A stretch of 8,907 nt of DNA from an uncultured Lachnospiraceae bacterium (GTDB taxonomy: Bacteria; Bacillota_A; Clostridia; Lachnospirales; Lachnospiraceae), in contig CAJLNC010000099.1 of the NCBI GenBank assembly GCA_905207905.1, positions 1 to 8,907 of the forward strand, read 5' to 3'. Below, one piece after another: positions 1 through 6,954 of this stretch; the first letter of the stretch is position 1, and each line of letters starts with the position of its first letter. The notes beneath the pieces were generated by a model, which did no database searches, was not told the DNA's origin, and saw only the letters and a program-made list of their open reading frames with translations. The position numbers and the translations under genes were made by a program.

Positions 1-2
1 CT

Positions 3-926
3 CTGGCAGATATTTCAGGGTGCGGAGTGATCAATCATATCTGGATCACAGTGGACAATAAAACTTCAGAAGAAGACTGTTTTGTATTGCGGGATCTGGT
101 TTTGCGCATGATCTGGGATGACCAGAGAACACCTGCGGTGGAAGTTCCGCTGGGAGATTTTTTCTGCTGTGGTTTTGCAAAAGAATGCGAGATCCATTCT
201 CTTCCTGTTGTTGTTGTGCCATCCAGAGGATTGAACAGTTATTTTTCCATGCCATTTCGGAAACATGCGAGGATCGAGCTGATCAATCAGCATAAAAATC
301 CAATCCCAGCATTTTTCTATCAGATTGATTATTGTCTGTATGATAGTTTGCCGGAGCAGGTTCTTTATTTTCATGCCAGGTGGAATCGGGAGCGACTGAC
401 CGAAAAGGGACATGATTACACGATATTGGAAAATGTAAAAGGACGTGGAATTTATGTTGGCACTTATCTTGGACTTCAAACGCTGGAACGCTACTGGTGG
501 GGCGAAGGAGAGGTGAAATTTTATCTGGATGGAGATGAAGAATTTCCCACTATTTGCGGAACCGGTATGGAAGATTATGTGGGAGGCTCCTGGAGTTTTG
601 CCAGGCATGTGGATGGAAAAACCATCGAGCAAAATTATTCCACCCCATTTTTAGGGTATCCCTATTATTCGAATCATGATGATCTGATGACCAACCCCTA
701 TCATAATGATGACTGTCCTCCTATGAGGGGTTTTTATAGGTTTCATATTCCGGATCCTATCTATTTTCACGAAGATATCCGTGTGACATTGCAGCAGATC
801 GGTGTATCTTATAAAGGCTTATTTGAGCGGCAGGATGATCTGACCAGTGTTGCTTACTGGTATCAGGAAAATGAAGATAACAGTTATCAGCCATTGCCGG
901 ATAAGGAAGAACGTTGGCCGAGGTAG
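3..926 (+). CDS. GH172 (DUF2961) glycoside hydrolase, 5'-truncated by the window edge
   Basis: This reading frame is already open at the left edge, so a GTG at 27 is unlikely to be the true start; the frame reads LADISGCGVINHIWITVD, the usual N-terminal strand of DUF2961 rather than its beginning. Numbered from that GTG, family features are VEVPLGDFF (38-46), WWGEGEVKFYLDGD (157-170) and GTGMEDYVGGSW (178-189), whose acidic residues lie in the region expected to hold the active site, and a C-terminal RFHIPDPIYF strand (238-247). DUF2961 is now glycoside hydrolase family 172, whose characterised member is a difructose dianhydride I synthase/hydrolase acting on alpha-fructofuranosides; other members act on arabinofuranosides. 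No signal peptide can be judged because the N-terminus (roughly 50 residues, inferred) is missing. The GH32 gene 6 bases downstream favours a fructose-containing substrate. Family call is firm; exact substrate is inference. Confidence 0.9.
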   Translation: MADISGCGVINHIWITVDNKTSEEDCFVLRDLVLRMIWDDQRTPAVEVPLGDFFCCGFAKECEIHSLPVVVVPSRGLNSYFSMPFRKHARIELINQHKNPIPAFFYQIDYCLYDSLPEQVLYFHARWNRERLTEKGHDYTILENVKGRGIYVGTYLGLQTLERYWWGEGEVKFYLDGDEEFPTICGTGMEDYVGGSWSFARHVDGKTIEQNYSTPFLGYPYYSNHDDLMTNPYHNDDCPPMRGFYRFHIPDPIYFHEDIRVTLQQIGVSYKGLFERQDDLTSVAYWYQENEDNSYQPLPDKEERWPR

Positions 927-932
927 AGGAGA

Positions 933-2408
933 ATGAATACAGAAAAGTTAGAAAAAGCCAGGAAATATGAGCAGGAATACGGGAAATTGGTTTTAGATTC
1001 TGAGCGTCCGGTATACCACGTTACCGGTACGACTGGCTGGATCAATGATCCCAATGGTTTCTCTGAATATAAAAATGAATATCATTTATTCTATCAGCAT
1101 TATCCCTATGCCAATGAATGGGGAGATATGCACTGGGGGCATGTAAAGAGCAAAGATTTTATTACATGGGAAAGACTGCCTGTGGCTCTGGCACCGGATG
1201 AAGGATATGATAAAGACGGTTGTTTCTCCGGAAGCGCGCTGGAATTAGACAGCGGAGAACAGCTGCTGATCTATACAGGGGTACAAGAAAAGACAGATGA
1301 TTATGGCGAAAGGAAAAGATTCCAAACACAGTGCATTGCCATTGGGGATGGACGGGATTACAAAAAATACGATCAAAACCCTGTCATCTCCCAGAAGGAT
1401 CTTCCAGAAGGCGCAGATCCTTTGGAATTTCGGGATCCTAAGATCTGGTTTGAGGAAGGTTTCTTTTATGTGGCAACAGCAAATAAAATGAAAAATGGAT
1501 CTGTTTTTCTGCACAGAAGCAAAGATCTGTTTCATTGGGAATTTTGCGGCATTTTGGCTTCCAGCCTTGGGGAACTTGGAAATATGTGGGAGTGTCCGGA
1601 TTTCTTTTCACTGAATGGGAAACAGGTATTATTAATAAGTCCTGTGGAAATGAAGCCAAATGGAGAAGACTTTCATCCGGGACATGGTACTATCTGTTAT
1701 TTGGGGGAATATGACAAAGAAAATTATTCCTTCCAAAGAGAAAATCATCATCTGATTGATTATGGGATTGATTTCTATGCTCCGCAGACAATGGAAACTT
1801 CCGACGGCCGTCGGATCATGATCGGGTGGATGCAGGCGTGGTCAACATCGACATTTGTCCCGGAAGGGGCAAAATATTTTGGGCAGATGACGGTTCCGAG
1901 GGAACTTACTGTTGTGAATGATAAATTGTATCAGAATCCAGTAAGAGAATTGGAAAGCTACCGACAGGACAAAGTTGCTTATTTTGATGTTGAGATCAGC
2001 AATAAAGAGCTGACATTAGACAAAATCGAGGGAAGAGTAATTGACTTGACAGTTGAATTACTGGATATAAAACAATTTCATCAGTTTGTGATCCAGTTAG
2101 CATGTGACAAAGAGAATAAAACCTTGATCATGTATGATGCGGATAGAAATAAACTGTGTGTGGATCGAAGCGGCAGTGGATTTCCGCATGATATTGTACA
2201 TACCAGAGAGATTACGATTAAACCGGTAAAAGGAAAGCTAAAGCTGCGCATTCTTCTGGATCGATATAGTATGGAAATCTTTTTGAATGATGGAGAGAAA
2301 GCAGCAACATTTACGATTTATACGCCTCAGACTGCGGCAGGGATTAAATTTGTTTCTGATGGCAGAGCACATGTAAATATTGAAAAATATAGTTTAAATA
2401 AAAACTGA
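933..2408 (+). CDS. GH32 beta-fructofuranosidase / sucrose-6-phosphate hydrolase-like
   Basis: This 491-residue protein has a complete GH32 layout: a five-bladed propeller followed by a beta-sandwich. The three catalytic motifs are present: WINDPNG (36-42, nucleophile D39), FRDP (166-169, transition-state stabiliser D168) and ECP (220-222, acid/base E220). The C-terminal module ends with the usual SMEIFLNDGE strand. There is no signal peptide or membrane segment, so it should act in the cytoplasm, releasing fructose from imported sucrose, sucrose-6-phosphate or short fructans. Length matches the family. It begins 6 bases after the GH172 stop, and purine-rich sequence at 920-931 provides the ribosome site, so the two are almost certainly co-transcribed; the strong terminator just downstream closes the unit. 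Gene symbols sacA or scrB are possible, but the substrate (phosphorylated or not) cannot be read from sequence, so none is assigned. Confidence 0.93.
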   Translation: MNTEKLEKARKYEQEYGKLVLDSERPVYHVTGTTGWINDPNGFSEYKNEYHLFYQHYPYANEWGDMHWGHVKSKDFITWERLPVALAPDEGYDKDGCFSGSALELDSGEQLLIYTGVQEKTDDYGERKRFQTQCIAIGDGRDYKKYDQNPVISQKDLPEGADPLEFRDPKIWFEEGFFYVATANKMKNGSVFLHRSKDLFHWEFCGILASSLGELGNMWECPDFFSLNGKQVLLISPVEMKPNGEDFHPGHGTICYLGEYDKENYSFQRENHHLIDYGIDFYAPQTMETSDGRRIMIGWMQAWSTSTFVPEGAKYFGQMTVPRELTVVNDKLYQNPVRELESYRQDKVAYFDVEISNKELTLDKIEGRVIDLTVELLDIKQFHQFVIQLACDKENKTLIMYDADRNKLCVDRSGSGFPHDIVHTREITIKPVKGKLKLRILLDRYSMEIFLNDGEKAATFTIYTPQTAAGIKFVSDGRAHVNIEKYSLNKN

Positions 2409-2415
2409 TTGTTCG

Positions 2416-2480
2416 GTGTCATTTTCTAAAGATTTATTCAAAGAGTTTTTAGGAAATGGCACAGTTTTTTTGTTTTTTTC
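2416..2480 (+). terminator. Intrinsic terminator after the GH172-GH32 unit
   Basis: An imperfect inverted repeat pairs 2416-2430 (GTGTCATTTTCTAAA) with 2447-2462 (TTTTAGGAAATGGCAC); differences are mostly G-U pairs in RNA. It is followed directly by two runs of T (2465-2479). Stem plus U-tract, 8 bases after the GH32 stop, is a classic Rho-independent terminator. Confidence 0.88.
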
Positions 2481-2498
2481 TATGATTTAGCGTATAAT
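2470..2498 (+). promoter_or_regulatory. Candidate sigma-A promoter for the APH-family gene
   Basis: A perfect TATAAT -10 box lies at 2493-2498. Seventeen bases upstream is TTGTTT (2470-2475), a half-match to the TTGACA -35 box. It follows the terminator and precedes the kinase gene start by about 70 bases, leaving a 5' leader of around 60 bases. The -10 is strong and the -35 weak, and the -35 overlaps the terminator T-tract. The downstream gene has only a distant GAGGA (2547-2551) as ribosome site. Confidence 0.5.
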
Positions 2499-2566
2499 TG
2501 AAACCGTACACCGGAAGCGATAAATGGGCTTCACAAATGAAGACTTGAGGAAAAAGAAACAGAATT

Positions 2567-3457
2567 ATGAGGACTTATATCTCAAAAGAACCAATCCATA
2601 AAGGGTGGTCTGGTGATAAAAAATACTGTGTAACAGATTTAGATGGAACAAAATATCTTTTGCGAATCATGTCTTTTGAAAAGGGTGCCAATATAGAAAA
2701 ACTGCTTTACGTACTGGAAAAAGCGGAAGCCCTTTCCGTTCCAATGTGCAGGCTGGTAGAGACAGGACAATGCGAGGAGGGCATTTATAGTTTGCAGACC
2801 TGGATCGACGGAAAGGATGCAGAAGAGGTTGTACCGTTTCTTTCGAAGCAGGAACAGTATGAGCTGGGGATGGAAGCAGGCAGCATATTAAAACGGCTGC
2901 ATTCTATTCCAGCTCCGGAACGGCTGCCGGACTGGGAGATTCGTTTTAACGCAAAAATAGACAGAAACATAAAACGGTTTCTGGAGTGTCCCATAAAATT
3001 TGAAGGTGCCGACAGGGTGATTGGGTATATCAATGAAAATCGTGGCCTGTTGGCTAACCGCCCCCAGACTTTTCAGCATGGTGATTACCATATCGGGAAT
3101 ATGATGATTGAAAACAGCAGGATTGTTATCATTGATTTTGACCGCTACGATTTTGGGGATCCCTGGGAGGAATTTAACCGCATTGTCTGGTGCGCCCAAA
3201 AAGCTCCGGCTTTTGCGTCAGGAATGGTTGACGGATATTTTGAGAAAGGAGTGCCAGGTGCTTTTTGGAAACTGCTTGCATTGTACATTGGGAGCAATAC
3301 CCTCTCTTCCATTCCCTGGGCAATACCCTTCGGCGATAGGGAGATAAGAACCATGCTGGAGCAGGCAAAGGAGATCCTTTCCTGGTTTGACGGAATGGAA
3401 AATCCGATCCCTAACTGGTATAGCGGGGGAATTTCCCAAGAAGGCGCGAAGCGCTAA
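2567..3457 (+). CDS. Aminoglycoside phosphotransferase (APH)-family kinase, substrate unknown
   Basis: This 296-residue cytosolic protein has the bilobal APH/choline-kinase fold. Visible motifs are an N-lobe strand YLLRI (30-34), the catalytic loop HGDYHIGN (171-178; D173 as catalytic base, N178 as Mg ligand) and the metal-binding IDFDRYDFGDP (189-199, in place of the DFG motif). It therefore should transfer ATP gamma-phosphate to a hydroxyl of a small molecule. The family (PF01636) includes aminoglycoside and macrolide kinases but also many metabolic kinases in Clostridia, and nothing here identifies a resistance substrate. ATG at 2567 is the only plausible early start: a stop codon lies in frame at 2546-2548. 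Its ribosome site is poor, with the nearest GAGGA about 15 bases away, suggesting modest translation. It sits alone between a strong terminator and the next gene, 96 bases on. Confidence 0.82.
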   Translation: MRTYISKEPIHKGWSGDKKYCVTDLDGTKYLLRIMSFEKGANIEKLLYVLEKAEALSVPMCRLVETGQCEEGIYSLQTWIDGKDAEEVVPFLSKQEQYELGMEAGSILKRLHSIPAPERLPDWEIRFNAKIDRNIKRFLECPIKFEGADRVIGYINENRGLLANRPQTFQHGDYHIGNMMIENSRIVIIDFDRYDFGDPWEEFNRIVWCAQKAPAFASGMVDGYFEKGVPGAFWKLLALYIGSNTLSSIPWAIPFGDREIRTMLEQAKEILSWFDGMENPIPNWYSGGISQEGAKR

Positions 3458-3553
3458 AGATAAATGAAAAATGACAGAATTTGTGTGCAAGGTATGCACT
3501 CCATTTTTTACGGATCCGGCAGACCTAGAAATATAGAAAGATAAGGGGAAAAA

Positions 3554-4423
3554 ATGGAAAAACCAAAGACAAAGCCAATGAATGGCAAAGAAGAAAATAA
3601 AACAAAATTCCGGGACAGTTCGGAGAAAAAGTCCCCAAAAGGCGGCATTCGCATCACCTGGAAAGGTACGGCCTCCTTCCTTTTAGAGGCAGCAGGAGAG
3701 CGGATCCTCTTTGATCCCTTTGTACAGATCCGGGGCGGAGAGAATCCAGGGGTCTTTGAGGAGTTTGTAAATGAGGAAACCATTTTTATCACCCATGGGC
3801 ATTTTGATCATCTGTACTGGGTTCCCCAGCTTCTGGAAGAGGGGGAAGCCACGGTATTCTGTACAGCCTGCCCGGCAGAGACGCTGGAGCGTTTTACGGA
3901 GGAGACTGGAAGAGTGGTGAGGATCCGGGTGGGGGACTGTATCCCCATCGGAGGAATGAAGATTTGGGTGCGGAAGGGCAGGCATATTGATTTTCAGATA
4001 AAACGGATCTTTGAGACTATGAGTCCGCTGCGGGTGCTGCGTCATTGGCGGAATCTGCCCTTTCTTCTTTGGGCCAATCACACCTTTAAAGACGGTGATG
4101 AGACGGTGGCTTTTGAGATACAGGCAGAGGGCAGAAGGATCCTGCTTCTTGGAAGTCTGGCGCTGGATGAGAGGGAGGTTTATCCCCAGGGAGTAGATCT
4201 GGTGATCCTGCCCTATTCTGGAAATCATGACCTGGTGGCAGAGGCGGACCGGGTGGTGGAGCGGCTGCGGCCCAAACGCATTCTTCTTTCCCATTTCGAT
4301 GATGCCTTTCCCCCCATGCCAGCCTGGGGAAGGCTAAGATCATTTGTTTGCAGAGAAGCCGGAAGTGGAACGAAGAGGGGAAAAGGATCCGAACAAAATA
4401 GAAGTAAAGATAGAAAAAACTGA
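3554..4423 (+). CDS. Cytosolic MBL-fold metallo-hydrolase (UlaG/Lactamase_B_3-like)
   Basis: This 289-residue protein starts at an ATG preceded by AAGGGGA (3543-3549). The MBL domain begins near residue 31 (IRITWKGTASFLLEAAGERILFDP split over 32-55) and carries the metal-binding motif HGHFDH (81-86; H81, H83, D85, H86). Further candidate ligands are H144 in GRHIDF and H247 in LLSHFDD. Where many relatives have a bridging Asp in a GD motif, this protein has LLLGSLALD (197-205), so metal coordination may differ. There is no signal peptide; residues 1-30 are Lys/Glu-rich and look disordered, and the last ~20 residues are a basic Ser/Lys/Arg tail instead of the usual C-terminus. It resembles UlaG-type cytosolic hydrolases acting on small phosphorylated or lactone substrates, but the substrate is unknown. 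It is a separate, unrelated copy of the fold from the exported MBL gene that follows. Confidence 0.8.
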   Translation: MEKPKTKPMNGKEENKTKFRDSSEKKSPKGGIRITWKGTASFLLEAAGERILFDPFVQIRGGENPGVFEEFVNEETIFITHGHFDHLYWVPQLLEEGEATVFCTACPAETLERFTEETGRVVRIRVGDCIPIGGMKIWVRKGRHIDFQIKRIFETMSPLRVLRHWRNLPFLLWANHTFKDGDETVAFEIQAEGRRILLLGSLALDEREVYPQGVDLVILPYSGNHDLVAEADRVVERLRPKRILLSHFDDAFPPMPAWGRLRSFVCREAGSGTKRGKGSEQNRSKDRKN

Positions 4424-4460
4424 GAATAAAAAATAGAAAATTTGGAAAATCTATGCAATA

Positions 4461-4516
4461 AAAGGCACCTCCTGTGCATTGTACTTATAAAGGGACAAGA
4501 AGGAGGTGCTTTTTTT
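4461..4516 (+). terminator. Terminator-like hairpin that includes the ribosome site of the next gene
   Basis: GCACCTCCT (4465-4473) is perfectly complementary to AGGAGGTGC (4501-4509), with a 27-base loop. Flanking AAAG (4461-4464) can extend the stem against the following T run, including one G-U pair. Seven T residues (4510-4516) follow the 3' arm. It has the form of an intrinsic terminator for the upstream MBL gene, and because of the A run it could also work on the opposite strand. The 3' arm is itself the AGGAGGT Shine-Dalgarno of the gene starting at 4517, so the folded RNA would hide that site. Confidence 0.7.
4501..4507 (+). promoter_or_regulatory. Strong Shine-Dalgarno that fixes the start of the exported MBL gene
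   Basis: AGGAGGT is a full anti-16S match, 9 bases before ATG 4517. It settles the start there rather than at an in-frame ATG 25 codons upstream (4442), which lacks a ribosome site and would add residues ahead of a good signal sequence. Confidence 0.85.
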
Positions 4517-5386
4517 ATGAAAAAATACAAGGCAGTAAGCGCAGTAGGAATACTTTTGGGAATCGCAGTTTGCGTGCTGATCGCTACAACAGGGAAAACG
4601 GTAAAGGGAGACGGGGGAATGGAACCTCTGAAGGCAACGCTGCTGAAGGTGGGAAAGGCGGATGCCATCATCCTCCAATGCCAGGATCATACCATGGTGA
4701 TGGACGCAGGGGAGGAAGAAGATGGGGAGGAGATCATTCAGTTTTTAACCAATCAGGGCATTTCCAAGGTGGACACTCTGTTAATCACCCATTTTGACCA
4801 GGATCATGTGGGGGGAGCGGACACACTGGTGGAGACGCTTTCGGTGGGAGAGGTTTTTTTGCCGGATTATGAGGGAAACAGCACAGAGTATGTAGACTTT
4901 ATAGCCGCGCTTCAGGAGAAAGAGATTACACCAAAACGGTTGCGGGAGCCAATGGAATTTATGCTGGGGGACGCACAGGTGCTGGTGGAACCGCCGGCGT
5001 CCTATGAAACTTTGGTGGAGGGAGCGGAGATGGATAATAATTTTTCTCTGATTACGACCATTGTTCATGGTGAAAACAGACTGCTGTTTACCGGGGATGC
5101 AGAAAAACAGAGGATCCGGGAGTGGATACAGGGGAAAACGGCTGTGGACTGTAATTTTCTGAAAGTACCTCATCATGGAGTGTATAACACCGCACTGCAG
5201 GAGCTGCTGGATCGGACGTCGCCGGAGTATGGGGTGATCTGCTCTTCCAACAAAAATCCGGCAGATGTACAGACACTGGAGCTTTTAAAGGGAAGGAACT
5301 GTTCCGTATTTCAGACGAAGGATGGAAATGTAACGGTGGTCAGTGATGGAGGCTGTCTGGAGGTTCACCAGCAGCTGGAACGTTAG
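4517..5386 (+). CDS. Exported/membrane-anchored ComEC/Rec2-like MBL hydrolase
   Basis: With the start at 4517 the protein has 289 residues. It opens with MKKYK and a hydrophobic stretch (about 8-25), a signal anchor or signal peptide, so the catalytic domain should lie outside the membrane. The domain follows the ComEC/Rec2 C-terminal hydrolase pattern: LLKVGKADAIIL (42-53), MDAG (62-65), THFDQDHVGG (91-100) with ligands H92, D94, D96 and H97, DNNFSLI (173-179), FTGD (191-194) and LKVPHHG (215-221). The ComEC transport channel is absent, so this is a stand-alone hydrolase rather than a DNA-uptake pore. Relatives are thought to act on phosphodiester or nucleotide-like substrates, but no substrate is known here. 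It ends 13 bases before the VTC gene and probably forms one operon with it. Expression may be restrained by the hairpin over its ribosome site. Confidence 0.85.
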   Translation: MKKYKAVSAVGILLGIAVCVLIATTGKTVKGDGGMEPLKATLLKVGKADAIILQCQDHTMVMDAGEEEDGEEIIQFLTNQGISKVDTLLITHFDQDHVGGADTLVETLSVGEVFLPDYEGNSTEYVDFIAALQEKEITPKRLREPMEFMLGDAQVLVEPPASYETLVEGAEMDNNFSLITTIVHGENRLLFTGDAEKQRIREWIQGKTAVDCNFLKVPHHGVYNTALQELLDRTSPEYGVICSSNKNPADVQTLELLKGRNCSVFQTKDGNVTVVSDGGCLEVHQQLER

Positions 5387-5399
5387 GGGGGGGAGCATT

Positions 5400-6233
5400 A
5401 TGGCACAGGCTGTTTTTAACCGTTATGAAAAGAAGTATCTGATGCCGGAGCCTGTTTATCAGGAGCTGAGATTCCGGTTGGCGCCCTATATGCAGACAGA
5501 CCAATACGGCCTTCATACCATCTGCAATATTTATTATGATACCCCGGGATATGATCTGATCCGCCGTTCCATAGAAAAACCGGTCTATAAAGAAAAACTG
5601 CGGCTGCGCAGCTATGGGATTCCCACGTTAGATTCTCCTGTTTTTTTAGAGATTAAGAAAAAGTATCGGAAAGTAGTAAATAAGCGGAGGATTCAGCTGA
5701 CACTGCAGGAGGCTTACGATTATGTTGAGCGAGGGATTCAGCCGGCTCAGGGAGGAGATTATGTTGAGCGAGGGATTCAGCCGGCTCAAAGCTGCAAATA
5801 TGCGGAGCATGGGATCCGCTCGGCACAGGATCGGCAGATACTTCAGGAGATTAATTTTTTCCTGTATCGTTACCCGCTGATGCGGGGAATCTATCTGGCC
5901 TATGACCGGACTGCGCTGTTTGGAATGGAGGATCCGGAATTTCGGGTCACTTTTGACCAGAGGATCCGCAGCAGAAGATCTTTTATGGGGCTGGAGAATG
6001 GAGATTACGGGGAGCTGCTGCTTCCGGAGGGCTATTACCTGATGGAGAGCAAAGTGCTGGGAGCTACGCCTTTGTGGTTTACAGAGATTTTGTCGGAGCT
6101 TGAGATCTATCCGGTGTCTTTTTCAAAATATGGCAATGTTTACAAAAAGGAACACGGAGTCTTTGATCTGGAACAGATGATGATACACAGAAATGAAAAT
6201 TGGGAAGAGAATAGGAGGAGACAGGTATGTTGA
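5400..6233 (+). CDS. VTC-domain protein, probable polyphosphate polymerase
   Basis: The start at ATG 5400 follows a G-rich ribosome site (eight G then AG, 5386-5395) and gives 277 residues. The sequence opens with FNRYEKKYLM (6-15), then has YYDTPGYDLIRRSI (45-58), KEKLRLRSYG (64-73), VFLEIKKKYRKVVNKRR (81-97), YLAYDR (165-170), YLMESKV (213-219) and a C-terminal FSKYGNVYK (241-249). These basic and acidic strands match the VTC domain (PF09359), a triphosphate-tunnel fold that in yeast Vtc4 makes polyphosphate from ATP. Bacterial VTC proteins commonly sit beside DUF4956 membrane proteins, as here; activity of this member is inferred. No membrane segment is seen, so it should be cytosolic and work with the DUF4956 partner. 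A three-fold 13-residue repeat (107-145) is inserted between the KRR strand and the helix leading to YLAYDR. The 3' end overlaps the next gene by 7 bases. Confidence 0.85.
   Translation: MAQAVFNRYEKKYLMPEPVYQELRFRLAPYMQTDQYGLHTICNIYYDTPGYDLIRRSIEKPVYKEKLRLRSYGIPTLDSPVFLEIKKKYRKVVNKRRIQLTLQEAYDYVERGIQPAQGGDYVERGIQPAQSCKYAEHGIRSAQDRQILQEINFFLYRYPLMRGIYLAYDRTALFGMEDPEFRVTFDQRIRSRRSFMGLENGDYGELLLPEGYYLMESKVLGATPLWFTEILSELEIYPVSFSKYGNVYKKEHGVFDLEQMMIHRNENWEENRRRQVC
5718..5834 (+). repeat. Three tandem 39-bp units inside the VTC gene
   Basis: Units begin at 5718, 5757 and 5796. The first 32 bases of units 1 and 2 are identical; unit 3 is diverged. Each encodes 13 residues: DYVERGIQPAQGG, DYVERGIQPAQSC and KYAEHGIRSAQDR. 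The period is a multiple of three, so the frame is preserved. Confidence 0.93.
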
Positions 6234-6895
6234 CCAGTATTTTTCATGCAGGAACATTTTCTATAGAGGCAGTGGCTGCGGCAATGGCAGCAGCATTGAT
6301 CCTGGGTATTGCGATTGCCCTGTTTTACAAATCATCAGAGAGTCACCTGGGGAGTTTTGTGGTCATTCTGGCAGTTCTGCCGCTGTTGGTCATGGCAATC
6401 ATCATGATCGTCAATGGCAATCTGGGAACTTCTGTGGCAGTGCTGGGAGCTTTTGGTCTGGTGCGTTTCCGCAGCGCTCCGGGAACGGCAAGAGAAATTG
6501 GGTTTATCTTTTTTGCCATGGCGGTGGGCCTGGCGGTAGGAATGGGATTTCTGACCCTGGCGGCATTGATTACCGTAGTTGTGGGATTTGCCATTCTGCT
6601 TCTGGAAAAAACGCATTTCGGAAGCAGCACTTCCAGAGAGCGGGAGCTTCGAATCACAATTCCGGAAGATCTGAATTATACGGGGATTTTTGAGGATCTG
6701 TTTCAGGCATATACCAGGTTTGCCCGTTTAGAGCGGGTGAAAACCACCAATATGGGAACCATGTTTGAGCTTTCCTATCGAATCGAGATGAGAAATATGA
6801 AACAGGAGAAGGAATTTATTGACCAGCTTCGCTGCAGAAACGGGAATTTGTCCATCCTCCTGGGGCTTGTTCAGCATGATAAAAATGAGTTATAA
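6227..6895 (+). CDS. DUF4956 membrane protein
   Basis: This 222-residue protein starts at an ATG inside the last codons of the VTC gene (7-base overlap), behind AGGAGGAGA (6212-6220), indicating translational coupling. It has about four hydrophobic segments, near residues 11-33, 43-63, 92-106 and 107-126. Between the second and third is the family hallmark GAFGLVRFRSAPGTARE (74-90), a conserved basic loop or re-entrant element. The soluble C-terminal domain (about 131-222, starting near HFGSSTSRERELRIT) is probably cytosolic. DUF4956 proteins (PF16316) are repeatedly found next to VTC-domain proteins; a role as membrane partner, for example in handling the polymer product, is inference. The function is not established. 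No terminator is visible after it, so transcription may continue into the sigma factor gene 59 bases downstream. Confidence 0.85.
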   Translation: MLTSIFHAGTFSIEAVAAAMAAALILGIAIALFYKSSESHLGSFVVILAVLPLLVMAIIMIVNGNLGTSVAVLGAFGLVRFRSAPGTAREIGFIFFAMAVGLAVGMGFLTLAALITVVVGFAILLLEKTHFGSSTSRERELRITIPEDLNYTGIFEDLFQAYTRFARLERVKTTNMGTMFELSYRIEMRNMKQEKEFIDQLRCRNGNLSILLGLVQHDKNEL

Positions 6896-6954
6896 TAAAG
6901 AAAAATATTTTCAGTGTGAAAAATTTTGCCGGGAGCTGTGAGAGGAAAGGTAAT

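Noticed and set aside
2567..3457. Aminoglycoside resistance gene
   Set aside because: The APH fold is clear, but I see no match to a named resistance enzyme, and many members of this family phosphorylate metabolites.
3481..3510. Possible terminator after the APH-family gene
   Set aside because: GTGC (3485-3488) and GCAC (3496-3499) followed by T6 give only a four-base stem, too weak to call.
3683..4294. A 203-codon open frame on the minus strand within the MBL gene
   Set aside because: It lies entirely opposite a gene with clear MBL motifs, its translation has no recognisable domain, and no ribosome site was noted. It is a by-product of the coding strand.
4442..4516. A 25-codon upstream extension of the exported MBL protein
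   Set aside because: No ribosome site precedes ATG 4442, and it would place extra residues before a good signal sequence. The AGGAGGT ahead of 4517 decides the start.
6916..6954. GTG start for the sigma factor
   Set aside because: It lacks a Shine-Dalgarno, while ATG 6955 has a good one at normal spacing; the 13 extra residues do not resemble the family.
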